The notes: generated by a model from the sequence alone, not told the origin. DNA of 64,000 nt from Streptomyces sp. DH-12 (GCF_002899455.1 NZ_PPFB01000001.1:5741001-5805000); one strand, 5' to 3'. Shown: positions 18,388 to 27,664, numbered from the stretch's first letter. Made by a program: numbers and translations.

Positions 18388-18434
18388 GCCTGGCAACTGT
18401 TCGCCGCCGTGGCGGACCTCTCCCAGGGGGGCTC

Positions 18435-21389
18435 ATGAGACGCAGAGCGAGATCGATCCTCGCCGTCGGCACGCTCCTGATCGGCGGAGCCGGCTTCGCA
18501 CCCGCCGCCCAGGCGCAACCCGCACCGACCTCGTCCGGCGATCCCGGCGAGGTCAAGGTCTACCGCGCCGACGTCACGCGGCAGCAGGTGCCCCTGCTGC
18601 TGGCGGCGGGGCAGGACGGCCACGAACTCGGCGAGCGGGTGCCCGAACGGGGCACGGCCGCCGTCGAGGTGTATCTCACCGAGGGACAGGCGCGGAAGCT
18701 CGGGAAACAGGGCGTCGACCTCACCGAGCACACGCTCCCCGCCCGGGCGGAGAAGCGCGTGGCGGACGCCGCCGAGGGCGTCTTCCGCCCGTACAGCGGC
18801 AAGGGCGGCCTCAAGGAGGAGATCCTGCGCACCGCGCAGCGCAACCCCTCCCTCACCAAGGTCGTCTCCATCGGGAAGACGGTCCGGGGGCAGGACATCC
18901 TCGCCCTGAAGCTCACCAAGCGGGCCCGCACGAGCAAGGACGGCTCCCGGCCCGCCGTCCTCTACATGGCCAACCAGCACGCCCGTGAGTGGATCACGCC
19001 GGAGATGACCCGCCGGCTGATGCACCACTACCTGGATCGCTACCGCACCGACCGGCGGATCAAGAGGATCGTCGACACCACCGAGCTGTGGTTCGTCCTC
19101 TCCGCCAACCCCGACGGCTACGACCACACCTTCGCCGACGACGCCAACCGCCTGTGGCGCAAGAACCTGCGGGACGTCAACGGCGACGGGAAGATCGGCA
19201 CCGGCGACGGCGTCGACCTCAACCGGAACTTCCCCTACAAGTGGGGCTACGACGACGAGGGCTCCTCGCCCGACCCCACCAGCCAGACCTACCGGGGCGC
19301 CTCCCCGGGCTCCGAGCCCGAGACCAAGGCGATCGACGCCTTCCAGAAGCGCATCGGCTTCACCTACGGCATCAACTACCACTCCGCCGCCGAGCTGCTC
19401 CTCTACGGGGTCGGCTGGCAGGTGGCCACGCCGACGCCCGACGACGTGCTGTACAAGGCGCTCGCGGGCACGCCGGACAACCCGGCGATCCCCGGCTACC
19501 ACCCGCAGCTCTCCTCCGAGCTGTACACCACCAACGGCGAGGCCGACGGCCACGCGGCCAACGTCAACGGCCTGGCGATGTTCACCCCGGAGATGTCGAC
19601 CTGCCAGACCGCCTCCGCCTACGACCCCGACGACGCCTGGGAGCCCGCCGACTGCCGTTCGATCTTCACCTTCCCGGACGACGAGAAGCTGATCCAGCAG
19701 GAGTTCGCCAGGAACGTCTCGTTCGCGCTCTCCGTCGCCGAGTCCGCCGCGCACCCCGACCGGCCGTCCTCCGCGGTCGGCCTGGAGGCCGCGGACTTCA
19801 CCCCGGCGGCCTTCACGACGTCCTACGCGCGCGGCGGTGACCAGGAGATCTCCGTCGTGGCCCGCAAGTCGGTGCGCGACAAGGAGCTGCGGTACCGGGT
19901 CGACGGCGGCCGCACCCACAGCGCGGACCTCAGACCCTGGCGGGGCGGCGAGCGCTACGGCGGCGAGGACGACCTCTACTTCGACGAGTACCGCGCGACG
20001 GTGCGGCACGGTGAGCCGGGCGACCGGGTCGAGGTGTGGTTCACCGGCAAGGCCCGCGGCGGCAAGAAGGTGTCGAGCGAGCCCTTCACCTACACCGTGG
20101 CGCCGCGGCCCCGCGCGGACGTCCTGGTCGTGTCCGAGGAGGGCGCGAAGGCCACGGGCACGAAGACGTACACCGACGCGCTGCGGGCGAACGGCCGGAG
20201 CGCCGCCGTCTGGGACGTGGCGGAGAAGGGCGCGCCGGACGCGCTGGGCGTGCTGAGCCACTTCCGCACCGTCGTCCACCACACCGGCGCGGCCGTCCCG
20301 GGCGTCGCCACCCAGCTCCAGCTGCGGGCCTTCCTCAACGAGGGCGGCCGGCTGATCGAGGCGGGCGAGCGGGCCGGCGGCAGCGTCGACCTCGGCGACG
20401 GCGTGCTGTCCGACGACTTCAGCCAGTACTACCTGGGCGCCTACACCCGCACCGCCACCTCCGGCGCCACCGCGTTCACGGGCGCCGGACGCCTCGCCGG
20501 CACCGGCGGGCCGCTCGGCGACGCGCCCGGGAACCCGCTCGACGGGGCCGGCGGCTACGGCCTCACCTCCGACGAGCTGCCCGCCGACCGGTACCCGCGG
20601 TTCGCGAGCTTCGGAGCCGGGTCGTTCACCGGCACGGTCAACCCGTACGGGCCCTACGCGGGCTCCTCCATGGCGGCCGCCGTGCACACCGACGACGGTT
20701 ACAAGCGCCTCACCCGCACCGTCGACCTCACGGGTGTCACCGCCGCCGAGCGGCCCGCCCTGCGCACCCGGCTGCTGTGGGACACCGAGCGGGGCTACGA
20801 CCATGTGATCGTCGAGGCGCGCACGGCCGGCGGCGACGACTGGACGACCCTGCCCGAGACGGGCGGCGCGACCCGCACCACCGTGCCGTCCGAGTGCGCG
20901 GCCGGGTTCTACGTCGCCGGGCACCCCTGGCTGGAGCACTATCTGACGCCGGGCGACGACGGCTGCGCCGCGACCGGCGCCACCGGCTCGTGGAACAGCC
21001 TCACCGGCTCCTCCGGCGGCTGGCGGCAGGTGGAGTTCGACCTGAGCGCCTACGCGGGCCGGACGGCCGAGGTGTCGGTCGCCTATGTCACCGACCCGGG
21101 CAGCGGCGGCCGGGGCGTCCTCGCCGACGAGGCCTCGCTGGTGACCGGTGGGACCGTCACCGAGACCGAGGGCTTCGAGGAGTCCCTGGGCGCCTGGCGG
21201 GCCTCCGGACCGCCCCCGGGCAGCCCGGCCGTCCTGAAGGACTGGGCCCGCACCGGGGAGCTGTTCCGGACCTACGCGGCGGTCACCACGGGCGACACCG
21301 TGCTGCTGGGATTCGGTCTCGAGCACCTCACCTCGGCGGCCGACCGGGCCGCCCTGCTGAGGAAGGCGCTGGCCGCCGTCCGCGGGTGA
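18435..21389 (+). CDS. Secreted M14 zinc carboxypeptidase, multidomain
   Basis: A 984-residue exoenzyme. It has a Sec-type leader (MRRRARSILAVGTLLIGGAG, cleavage probably after AAQA near residue 27) and a propeptide-like stretch. The M14 catalytic domain follows: metal ligands in NQHAREWITPE (His 182, Glu 185) and His 316 in INYHSAAELLLYG, substrate-binding NRNFPYKWG near 263-271, and a catalytic Glu in the MFTPEMSTC segment. About 500 further residues form beta-rich modules with an immune-inhibitor-like look (GYDHVIVEARTAGGDDWTTL, SGGWRQVEFDLSAYAG). The role is to remove C-terminal residues from peptides outside the cell. ATG 18435 is preceded by AGGGGGG; the gene stands alone. Confidence 0.92.
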   Translation: MRRRARSILAVGTLLIGGAGFAPAAQAQPAPTSSGDPGEVKVYRADVTRQQVPLLLAAGQDGHELGERVPERGTAAVEVYLTEGQARKLGKQGVDLTEHTLPARAEKRVADAAEGVFRPYSGKGGLKEEILRTAQRNPSLTKVVSIGKTVRGQDILALKLTKRARTSKDGSRPAVLYMANQHAREWITPEMTRRLMHHYLDRYRTDRRIKRIVDTTELWFVLSANPDGYDHTFADDANRLWRKNLRDVNGDGKIGTGDGVDLNRNFPYKWGYDDEGSSPDPTSQTYRGASPGSEPETKAIDAFQKRIGFTYGINYHSAAELLLYGVGWQVATPTPDDVLYKALAGTPDNPAIPGYHPQLSSELYTTNGEADGHAANVNGLAMFTPEMSTCQTASAYDPDDAWEPADCRSIFTFPDDEKLIQQEFARNVSFALSVAESAAHPDRPSSAVGLEAADFTPAAFTTSYARGGDQEISVVARKSVRDKELRYRVDGGRTHSADLRPWRGGERYGGEDDLYFDEYRATVRHGEPGDRVEVWFTGKARGGKKVSSEPFTYTVAPRPRADVLVVSEEGAKATGTKTYTDALRANGRSAAVWDVAEKGAPDALGVLSHFRTVVHHTGAAVPGVATQLQLRAFLNEGGRLIEAGERAGGSVDLGDGVLSDDFSQYYLGAYTRTATSGATAFTGAGRLAGTGGPLGDAPGNPLDGAGGYGLTSDELPADRYPRFASFGAGSFTGTVNPYGPYAGSSMAAAVHTDDGYKRLTRTVDLTGVTAAERPALRTRLLWDTERGYDHVIVEARTAGGDDWTTLPETGGATRTTVPSECAAGFYVAGHPWLEHYLTPGDDGCAATGATGSWNSLTGSSGGWRQVEFDLSAYAGRTAEVSVAYVTDPGSGGRGVLADEASLVTGGTVTETEGFEESLGAWRASGPPPGSPAVLKDWARTGELFRTYAAVTTGDTVLLGFGLEHLTSAADRAALLRKALAAVRG

Positions 21390-21457
21390 CACCGGCGCCG
21401 GCGGACGCGGTCACGGACGGCAGGACGGCGAAAAGGGTGACTGGAGTCCGTCGCCCT

Positions 21458-21496
21458 GGGGCGGTCCGTACCCTACTGACGGGTACGGGCCGCCCC
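21458..21496 (+). terminator. Terminator after the carboxypeptidase gene
   Basis: GGGGCGGTCCGTACCC (21458-21473) pairs with GGGTACGGGCCGCCCC (21481-21496), a 16-bp stem with one G-T pair and a 7-nt loop. Confidence 0.75.
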
Positions 21497-21518
21497 GCCG
21501 GGTATGGGACAACTCGAT

Positions 21519-21548
21519 GTCACGGCCGGGGCCCCGGAGAGGTAGGGT
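21519..21548 (+). promoter_or_regulatory. Probable gap promoter
   Basis: TGTCAC (21519-21524), an 18-nt spacer and TAGGGT (21543-21548), giving a leader of about 65 nt before GTG 21622. Confidence 0.45.
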
Positions 21549-21621
21549 CGACAGTGGTCGGGGACATCCCAAATACAGCTCGCCGGCGTCAGAGCCGGCG
21601 CACCAACGAGGAGATCGGTTC

Positions 21622-22629
21622 GTGACGATCCGCGTAGGCATCAACGGGTTTGGCCGCATCGGTCGGAACTACTTCCGCGCGCTGCTGGAGCAGGGCGCCG
21701 ACATCGAGATCGTGGCCGTCAACGACCTGGGCGACACGGCGACCACCGCGCACCTGCTGAAGTACGACACCGTCCTGGGCCGTCTCAAGCAGGAGGTCTC
21801 GCACACCGAGGACACCATCACCGTCGGCGACAAGACGATCAAGGTCCTCTCCGAGCGCAACCCCGCCGACATCCCGTGGGGTGAGCTGGGCGCCGACATC
21901 GTCATCGAGTCGACCGGCATCTTCACCAAGAAGGAAGACGCCGAGAAGCACATCGCCGGCGGCGCCAAGAAGGTCGTCATCTCCGCCCCGGCGAAGAACG
22001 AGGACATCACGCTCGTCATGGGCGTGAACCACGAGCAGTACGACCCGGCGAACCACCACGTCATCTCCAACGCCTCCTGCACCACCAACTGCGTGGCGCC
22101 GATGGCGAAGGTGCTCGACGAGAACTTCGGCATCGTCAAGGGCCTGATGACGACGGTCCACGCGTACACGAACGACCAGCGCATCCTGGACTTCCCGCAC
22201 AAGGACCTGCGCCGCGCCCGTGCCGCCGCCGAGAACATCATCCCGACCACCACGGGCGCCGCGAAGGCCACCGCCCTGGTGCTGCCGCAGCTCAAGGGCA
22301 AGCTGGACGGCATGGCCATGCGCGTCCCGGTCCCGACCGGCTCCGTCACGGACCTGGTGGTCGAGCTCTCCCGCGAGGTCACCAGGGAAGAGGTCAACGC
22401 CGCCTTCCAGAAGGCCGCCGAGGGCGAGCTGAAGGGCTACCTGGAGTACACGGAGGACGCGATCGTCTCCTCCGACATCGTCAACGCCCCGGCGTCCTGC
22501 ACCTTCGACTCCTCCCTGACCATGGTCCAGGAGGGCAAGAACGTGAAGGTCATCGGCTGGTACGACAACGAGTGGGGCTACAGCAACCGCCTCGTCGACC
22601 TGACGGTCTTCATCGGCAACCAGCTCTGA
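21622..22629 (+). CDS. gap: Glyceraldehyde-3-phosphate dehydrogenase
   Basis: A 335-residue enzyme that oxidises and phosphorylates glyceraldehyde-3-phosphate in glycolysis. The NAD site INGFGRIGRNYFRA begins at residue 7, the catalytic motif SNASCTTNC places the active Cys at 153, and PTTTGAAKA and YDNEWGYSNR are in place. GTG 21622 follows GAGGAG by 8 nt. Asp 35 in VAVNDLGD is consistent with NAD rather than NADP use. It has its own promoter and is followed by a hairpin before pgk, so pgk is either read through or has its own promoter. Confidence 0.97.
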   Translation: MTIRVGINGFGRIGRNYFRALLEQGADIEIVAVNDLGDTATTAHLLKYDTVLGRLKQEVSHTEDTITVGDKTIKVLSERNPADIPWGELGADIVIESTGIFTKKEDAEKHIAGGAKKVVISAPAKNEDITLVMGVNHEQYDPANHHVISNASCTTNCVAPMAKVLDENFGIVKGLMTTVHAYTNDQRILDFPHKDLRRARAAAENIIPTTTGAAKATALVLPQLKGKLDGMAMRVPVPTGSVTDLVVELSREVTREEVNAAFQKAAEGELKGYLEYTEDAIVSSDIVNAPASCTFDSSLTMVQEGKNVKVIGWYDNEWGYSNRLVDLTVFIGNQL

Positions 22630-22657
22630 TCGTGGAGCGGGCGGCCTGATATGAGTG

Positions 22658-22697
22658 CAGGGCTCGGACGGTGCGGCGACGCGCCGTCCGAGCCCTG
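22658..22697 (+). terminator. Terminator or attenuating hairpin between gap and pgk
   Basis: A perfect 14-bp stem CAGGGCTCGGACGG (22658-22671) / CCGTCCGAGCCCTG (22684-22697). It separates two genes of one pathway, so it may set their relative expression. Confidence 0.7.
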
Positions 22698-22787
22698 ACG
22701 CACGTATCGGAACGGTCGCCCTCTTCCGACCACGAGCGATCACGAGCGAACAGGTCGCTGAACACGTTGCTCTGACAGGGAGCCCCC

Positions 22788-23999
22788 ATGAAGACGATCG
22801 ACGAACTCCTCTCCGAAGGCGTCGCGGGCAAGCGGGTCTTCGTCCGCGCCGACCTCAACGTGCCGCTGGACGGCACCGCCATCACCGACGACGGCCGCAT
22901 CCGCGCCGTGCTGCCCACCGTCAAGGCGCTCGCCGACGCGGGCGCCCGCGTGGTCGTCGCCTCCCACCTGGGCCGCCCCAAGGGCGCCCCGGACCCCGCC
23001 TTCTCGCTCGCCCCGGCCGCCACGCGCCTCGGTGAACTCCTCGGCGCCGACGTCGCGTTCGCCACCGACACGGTCGGCGAGTCGGCCGCCTCGACCGTCG
23101 CCGGCCTCGCCGACGGCCAGGTCGCGGTCCTCGAGAACCTGCGCTTCAACCCGGGCGAGACCAGCAAGGACGACGCCGAGCGCGGCGCCTTCGCCGACCA
23201 GCTGGCCGCCCTCGCCGACGTCTACGTCGGCGACGGCTTCGGCGCGGTGCACCGGGGACACGCCTCGGTCCTCGACCTCCCGGCCCGCCTGCCGCACTAC
23301 GCCGGACACCTCATCGCCACCGAGGTCGGCGTGCTGAAGAAGCTCACCGACGACGTCAAGCGGCCCTACGTGGTCGCCCTCGGCGGTGCCAAGGTCTCCG
23401 ACAAGCTGGCCGTCATCGACCAGCTGCTCGGCAGGGCCGACCGCATCCTCATCGGCGGCGGCATGGCCTACACCTTCCTCAAGGCCAAGGGGTACGAGGT
23501 CGGCTCGTCCCTGCTCCAGGAGGACCAGATCCCGGCCGTCCAGGAGTACCTGGAGCGCGCCGAGAAGAACGGCGTCGAGCTGGTGCTCCCGGTCGACACC
23601 CTGGTCGCCGGCGAGTTCCCCGACATGAGGGCCAAGGCGCCGGGCAACCCCGAGAACGTCGCCGCGGACGCCATCCCGGCCGGGAAGATGGGCCTGGACA
23701 TCGGCCCGGAGACCCGCAAGCTCTACGCCTCGAAGCTCGCCGACGCCGCCACCGTCTTCTGGAACGGCCCCATGGGCGTCTTCGAGCACCCCGACTACGC
23801 CGAGGGCACCAAGACGGTCGCCCAGGCCCTCCTCGACTCCCCGGGCTTCACCGTGGTCGGCGGCGGCGACTCCGCCGCCGCGGTCCGTACCCTGGGCTTC
23901 GACGAGCAGGCATTCGGCCACATCTCGACCGGCGGCGGCGCCTCCCTCGAATACCTCGAGGGCAAGACGCTCCCCGGCCTCGCAGCACTGGAGGACTGA
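22788..23999 (+). CDS. pgk: Phosphoglycerate kinase
   Basis: A 403-residue monomeric kinase that makes ATP from 1,3-bisphosphoglycerate. The signature RADLNVPL (20-27), VASHLGRPKG, VLENLRFNPGE, ALGGAKVSDK, NGPMGVFEH and the C-terminal GGGDSAAAV loop are all present. ATG 22788 has GGGAG 6 nt before it. tpiA starts only 6 nt after the stop, so the pair is one transcription unit. Confidence 0.97.
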   Translation: MKTIDELLSEGVAGKRVFVRADLNVPLDGTAITDDGRIRAVLPTVKALADAGARVVVASHLGRPKGAPDPAFSLAPAATRLGELLGADVAFATDTVGESAASTVAGLADGQVAVLENLRFNPGETSKDDAERGAFADQLAALADVYVGDGFGAVHRGHASVLDLPARLPHYAGHLIATEVGVLKKLTDDVKRPYVVALGGAKVSDKLAVIDQLLGRADRILIGGGMAYTFLKAKGYEVGSSLLQEDQIPAVQEYLERAEKNGVELVLPVDTLVAGEFPDMRAKAPGNPENVAADAIPAGKMGLDIGPETRKLYASKLADAATVFWNGPMGVFEHPDYAEGTKTVAQALLDSPGFTVVGGGDSAAAVRTLGFDEQAFGHISTGGGASLEYLEGKTLPGLAALED

Positions 24000-24005
24000 C
24001 CCTCA

Positions 24006-24782
24006 ATGACCACCCGTACGCCGCTGATGGCGGGCAACTGGAAGATGAACCTCAACCACCTCGAGGCCATCGCCCAGGTCCAGAAGCTCGCCTTCGCCCT
24101 GGCCGACAAGGACTACGAGGACGTCGAGGTCGCCGTCCTGCCGCCGTTCACCGACCTGCGCTCCGTGCAGACCCTGGTCGACGGCGACAAGCTGAAGATC
24201 AAGTACGGCGCCCAGGACATCTCGGCCCACGACGGCGGCGCCTACACCGGCGAGATCTCCGGCCCCATGCTGGCCAAGCTGAAGTGCGCCTACGTGGCGG
24301 TCGGCCACTCCGAGCGCCGCCAGTACCACGCCGAGACCGACGAGGTCGTCAACGCCAAGGTGAAGGCCGCCTTCAAGCACGGCCTCACCCCCATCCTGTG
24401 CGTCGGCGAGGAACTGGAGGTCCGCGAGGCGGGCAACCACGTCTCCCACACCCTCGCCCAGGTCGAGGGCGGCCTGAAGGACGTCCCGGCCGAGCAGGCC
24501 GAGTCGGTCGTGATCGCCTACGAGCCCGTCTGGGCCATCGGCACCGGCAAGGTCTGCGGCGCCGAGGACGCGCAGGAGGTCTGCGCGGCCGTCCGCGGCA
24601 AGCTGGCCGAGCTGTACTCCCAGGAGCTGGCCGACAAGGTCCGCATCCAGTACGGCGGCTCCGTGAAGTCCGGCAACGTCGCCGAGATCATGGCGCAGCC
24701 CGACATCGACGGCGCCCTGGTCGGCGGCGCCTCGCTGGACGCCGACGAGTTCGTCAAGATCATCCGCTTCCGCGACCAGTGA
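24006..24782 (+). CDS. tpiA: Triosephosphate isomerase
   Basis: A 258-residue TIM barrel that interconverts dihydroxyacetone phosphate and glyceraldehyde-3-phosphate. Active-site residues are visible: Lys 13 in GNWKMN, the His in VGHSERR, the Glu in AYEPVWAIGTGK, and the phosphate loop YGGSVKSGN followed by GGASLD. It is coupled to pgk with a 6-nt gap and ends in a hairpin before secG. Confidence 0.97.
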   Translation: MTTRTPLMAGNWKMNLNHLEAIAQVQKLAFALADKDYEDVEVAVLPPFTDLRSVQTLVDGDKLKIKYGAQDISAHDGGAYTGEISGPMLAKLKCAYVAVGHSERRQYHAETDEVVNAKVKAAFKHGLTPILCVGEELEVREAGNHVSHTLAQVEGGLKDVPAEQAESVVIAYEPVWAIGTGKVCGAEDAQEVCAAVRGKLAELYSQELADKVRIQYGGSVKSGNVAEIMAQPDIDGALVGGASLDADEFVKIIRFRDQ

Positions 24783-24789
24783 GTGACCG

Positions 24790-24816
24790 GGGGTGCGCCC
24801 CGCGCGGGCGCACCCC
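24790..24816 (+). terminator. Terminator after tpiA
   Basis: GGGGTGCGCCC (24790-24800) pairs perfectly with GGGCGCACCCC (24806-24816) around a 5-nt loop. Confidence 0.75.
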
Positions 24817-24921
24817 GGGGACGGGAGTAGGCCACAGGGCTGATCCGTCGTACTCTTGCGGGGTCCAGTCCCGTGCTGGACCCCGTGTCGTCCATCCGTT
24901 TCCGAGGAAGTTGGTCCAGCC

Positions 24922-25158
24922 GTGGTTCTGGGGTTCTCCATCGCCCTGATCGTCTTCAGCCTGCTGCTGATGCTGCTGGTGCTGATGCACAAGGGGAAGG
25001 GCGGCGGCCTCTCCGACATGTTCGGTGGTGGCATGCAGTCGTCCGTCGGCGGCTCCTCGGTCGCCGAGCGCAACCTCGACCGGATCACGGTCGTGGTCGG
25101 TCTGCTGTGGGCCGCGTGCATCGTGGTGCTCGGCATCATGATGAAGATGAACGACTGA
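24922..25158 (+). CDS. secG: Preprotein translocase subunit SecG
   Basis: A 78-residue membrane protein with two hydrophobic helices (VLGFSIALIVFSLLLMLLVL and ITVVVGLLWAACIVVLGIMM) joined by the family's Gly/Ser-rich loop with KGKGGGLSDMFGGGM. SecG assists the SecYEG channel. GTG 24922 is selected because it gives the conserved N-terminus; the nearest Shine-Dalgarno-like sequence, AGGAAG, is 11 nt upstream. The position after tpiA is conserved in Streptomyces. Confidence 0.95.
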   Translation: MVLGFSIALIVFSLLLMLLVLMHKGKGGGLSDMFGGGMQSSVGGSSVAERNLDRITVVVGLLWAACIVVLGIMMKMND

Positions 25159-25369
25159 CCCACGCGGCGCGATCAGCCCGCATCCCCACGTAACGCCCCA
25201 TGTTCGGTACGCGCAGCTGAGCGCGGCCTATCATGGGGCTTGCGTCTGGATGCGGAGACAGGTAACTCCTATCACTGGACGCGCGTTGGGCCTTACGTAG
25301 ACTGAGGCGCCCGCGGCGAAGCGGTACGCCGAATCGCTTCGCGGCACCATTACGCAGGGAGTTACGACC

Positions 25370-25705
25370 GTGGCAAGTGGCAACGCGATCCGGGGGAGCC
25401 GGGTCGGGGCGGGGCCGATGGGCGAGGCCGAGCGCGGCGAGTCCGCGCCGCGGCTGCGCGTCTCCTTCTGGTGCTCCAACGGGCACGAGACACAGCCGAG
25501 CTTCGCGAGCGACGCGCAGGTGCCCGACACCTGGGACTGCCCCCGCTGCGGCTTCCCGGCCGGGCAGGACCGCGACAACCCGCCGGACCCGCCGCGCACC
25601 GAGCCCTACAAGACGCACCTCGCCTACGTGCGGGAACGGCGCAGCGACGCGGACGGCGAGGCGATCCTCGCCGAGGCGCTCGCCAAGCTGCGCGGCGAGA
25701 TCTAG
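25370..25705 (+). CDS. rbpA: RbpA-family RNA polymerase-binding protein
   Basis: A 111-residue RbpA-type protein. These actinobacterial proteins bind the principal sigma factor and RNA polymerase beta subunit and stimulate open-complex formation. The N-terminal GNAIRGSRVGAGPMGE resembles the RbpA N-terminal arm, the core has a zinc site C35-x3-H39 with C57-x2-C60, and the C-terminal sigma-interacting helix is TEPYKTHLAYVRERRSDADG. Streptomyces may carry two RbpA-type genes; whether this is the main copy or the paralogue cannot be decided here. GTG 25370 follows GGGAG. The 5' leader has a short hairpin GCGAAGCG/CGCTTCGC (25316-25342) and a possible promoter TGGACG-N16-TAGACT ending near 25302. 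Confidence 0.85.
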   Translation: MASGNAIRGSRVGAGPMGEAERGESAPRLRVSFWCSNGHETQPSFASDAQVPDTWDCPRCGFPAGQDRDNPPDPPRTEPYKTHLAYVRERRSDADGEAILAEALAKLRGEI

Positions 25706-25778
25706 CACCCGACGCGCCGGGCGCGCACGCCCGCCCTCCGGCCGGTTCGCTCTCCGGGCACTTCCGTCCTCCTCAGCG

Positions 25779-25801
25779 CTGATCAATTAGGTTGGGATCA
25801 G
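25779..25801 (+). promoter_or_regulatory. Inverted repeat flanking the pgi -10 box
   Basis: CTGATC (25779-25784) and GATCAG (25796-25801) form an inverted repeat around a TAGGTT -10 box (25788-25793). This geometry would let a repressor block the promoter. Confidence 0.4.
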
Positions 25802-25844
25802 TCGGCACAGCGGGGACATCCAAGGAAGAAGGCTGAAGTCCGAG

Positions 25845-27494
25845 ATGAACGCAGACGGCCGTAGCAGGCTCAACCAGACGCCCGAATGGACCGCACTGAC
25901 CAAGCACCGCGAGGAGCTCGGCGAGGTACGGCTGCGCGAGCTGTTCGAGGCCCACCCGGACCGCGGCACCGGTTACACCCTCCGGGTCGGTGACCTGTAC
26001 GTCGACTACTCCAAGCACCTGGTCACCGACGAGACGCTGCGGCTGTTGCGTGAACTGGCCGCGGCCACGGACGTGTTCGGGCTGCGGGACGCGATGTTCC
26101 GCGGGGAGCGGATCAACACCACCGAGGACCGTGCGGTGCTGCACACCGCGCTGCGGGCGCCGCGGGACGCGGTGATCGAGGTCGACGGGGAGAACGTCGT
26201 CCCGGCCGTGCACGCGGTGCTGGACCGGATGGCCGACTTCGCGGACCGGGTCCGCTCCGGGGAGTGGACCGGCCACACGGGCCGGCGCATCCGCAACGTC
26301 GTCAACATCGGCATCGGCGGCTCGGACCTGGGCCCGGCGATGGCCTACGAGGCGCTGCGTGCCCACACCGCGCGGGACCTGACGTTCCGTTTCGTCTCCA
26401 ACGTCGACGGCGCCGACCTCCACGAGGCGATCCGGGACCTGGATCCGGCGGAGACGCTGTTCATCGTGGCGTCGAAGACGTTCACCACGATCGAGACGGT
26501 CACCAACGCCACGTCCGCCCGCGCCTGGCTGCTCGACGGACTCGGGGACGAGAAGGCGGTGGCGCGGCACTTCGTCGCCCTGTCGACGAACGCGGAGAAG
26601 GTCGCCGGGTTCGGGATCGACACGGCGAACATGTTCGAGTTCTGGGACTGGGTCGGCGGGCGGTACTCGTACGACTCGGCGATCGGGCTGTCGTTGATGA
26701 TCGCGATCGGTCCGGACCGGTTCCGGGAGATGCTGGACGGCTTCCGGATCGTCGACGAGCACTTCCGCACCGCCCCGCCGGAGGCCAACGCACCGCTGCT
26801 GCTCGGTCTGCTGGGGGTCTGGTACAACAACTTCCACGACGCGCAGTCGCACGCGGTGCTGCCGTACTCGCACTACCTGTCGAAGTTCACCGCCTACCTC
26901 CAGCAGCTCGACATGGAGTCCAACGGCAAGTACGTCGGCCGGGACGGACGCGAGGTCGACTGGCAGACCGGCCCCGTGGTGTGGGGCACGCCGGGCACCA
27001 ACGGGCAGCACGCCTACTACCAGTTGATCCACCAGGGCACCAAGCTGATCCCCGCCGACTTCATCGGCTTCGCCGAGCCCGTGGAGGAGCTGAGCGACCG
27101 GCTCGCCGCCCAGCACGACCTGCTGATGGCCAACTTCTTCGCCCAGACGCAGGCGCTGGCCTTCGGCAAGACCCCGGACGAGGTGCGCGCCGAGGGCGTG
27201 CCCGAGGACCTGGTCCCGCACAAGACCTTCCGGGGCGACCACCCCACCACCACGATCCTGGCCACCGCGCTGACCCCCTCGGTGCTGGGCCAACTGGTCG
27301 CCCTCTACGAGCACAAGGTGTTCGTGCAGGGCGCCATCTGGAACATCGACTCCTTCGACCAGTGGGGCGTCGAACTCGGCAAGGTGCTCGCCAAGCGCGT
27401 GGAGCCCGCGCTCACCGAGGGCGCCGACGTCCCCGGCCTCGACCCGTCCACCAAGGCCCTGGTCGCCGCCTACCGGGAGCTGCGCGGACGCTGA
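25845..27494 (+). CDS. pgi: Glucose-6-phosphate isomerase
   Basis: A 549-residue enzyme joining glycolysis to the pentose phosphate pathway by converting glucose-6-phosphate to fructose-6-phosphate. Family signatures: NIGIGGSDLGPAM, VASKTFTTIETVTNA, the sugar-binding GTPGTNGQHAYYQLIHQGTK containing a catalytic His, and QWGVELGKVLAKR near the end. Full-length for the bacterial/eukaryotic-type enzyme. AAGGAAGAAGG lies upstream of ATG 25845 at a longer than usual distance. Next to it, in the convergent direction, is the whole pentose phosphate operon. Confidence 0.97.
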   Translation: MNADGRSRLNQTPEWTALTKHREELGEVRLRELFEAHPDRGTGYTLRVGDLYVDYSKHLVTDETLRLLRELAAATDVFGLRDAMFRGERINTTEDRAVLHTALRAPRDAVIEVDGENVVPAVHAVLDRMADFADRVRSGEWTGHTGRRIRNVVNIGIGGSDLGPAMAYEALRAHTARDLTFRFVSNVDGADLHEAIRDLDPAETLFIVASKTFTTIETVTNATSARAWLLDGLGDEKAVARHFVALSTNAEKVAGFGIDTANMFEFWDWVGGRYSYDSAIGLSLMIAIGPDRFREMLDGFRIVDEHFRTAPPEANAPLLLGLLGVWYNNFHDAQSHAVLPYSHYLSKFTAYLQQLDMESNGKYVGRDGREVDWQTGPVVWGTPGTNGQHAYYQLIHQGTKLIPADFIGFAEPVEELSDRLAAQHDLLMANFFAQTQALAFGKTPDEVRAEGVPEDLVPHKTFRGDHPTTTILATALTPSVLGQLVALYEHKVFVQGAIWNIDSFDQWGVELGKVLAKRVEPALTEGADVPGLDPSTKALVAAYRELRGR

Positions 27495-27628
27495 CACCGG
27501 GTGCGGGGAGCGGCCGTCCGCTCCCCGCACAGCACCAGCAGCGCGGGGGAGGGGGCGGGGCGATCCCCGCGCCGACGCCGCTCGGTCTGCTCCGGGTGCC
27601 GATCAGCCGGTGCGCCGGCGGGAGCCCT

Positions 27629-27664
27629 GGAGGGGCGGAGGGGTGTTCGCCCCTCCGCCCCTCC
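27629..27664. terminator. Strong bidirectional terminator
   Basis: A perfect 15-bp stem GGAGGGGCGGAGGGG (27629-27643) / CCCCTCCGCCCCTCC (27650-27664) around a 6-nt loop, between the convergent pgi and pgl genes. Confidence 0.85.
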
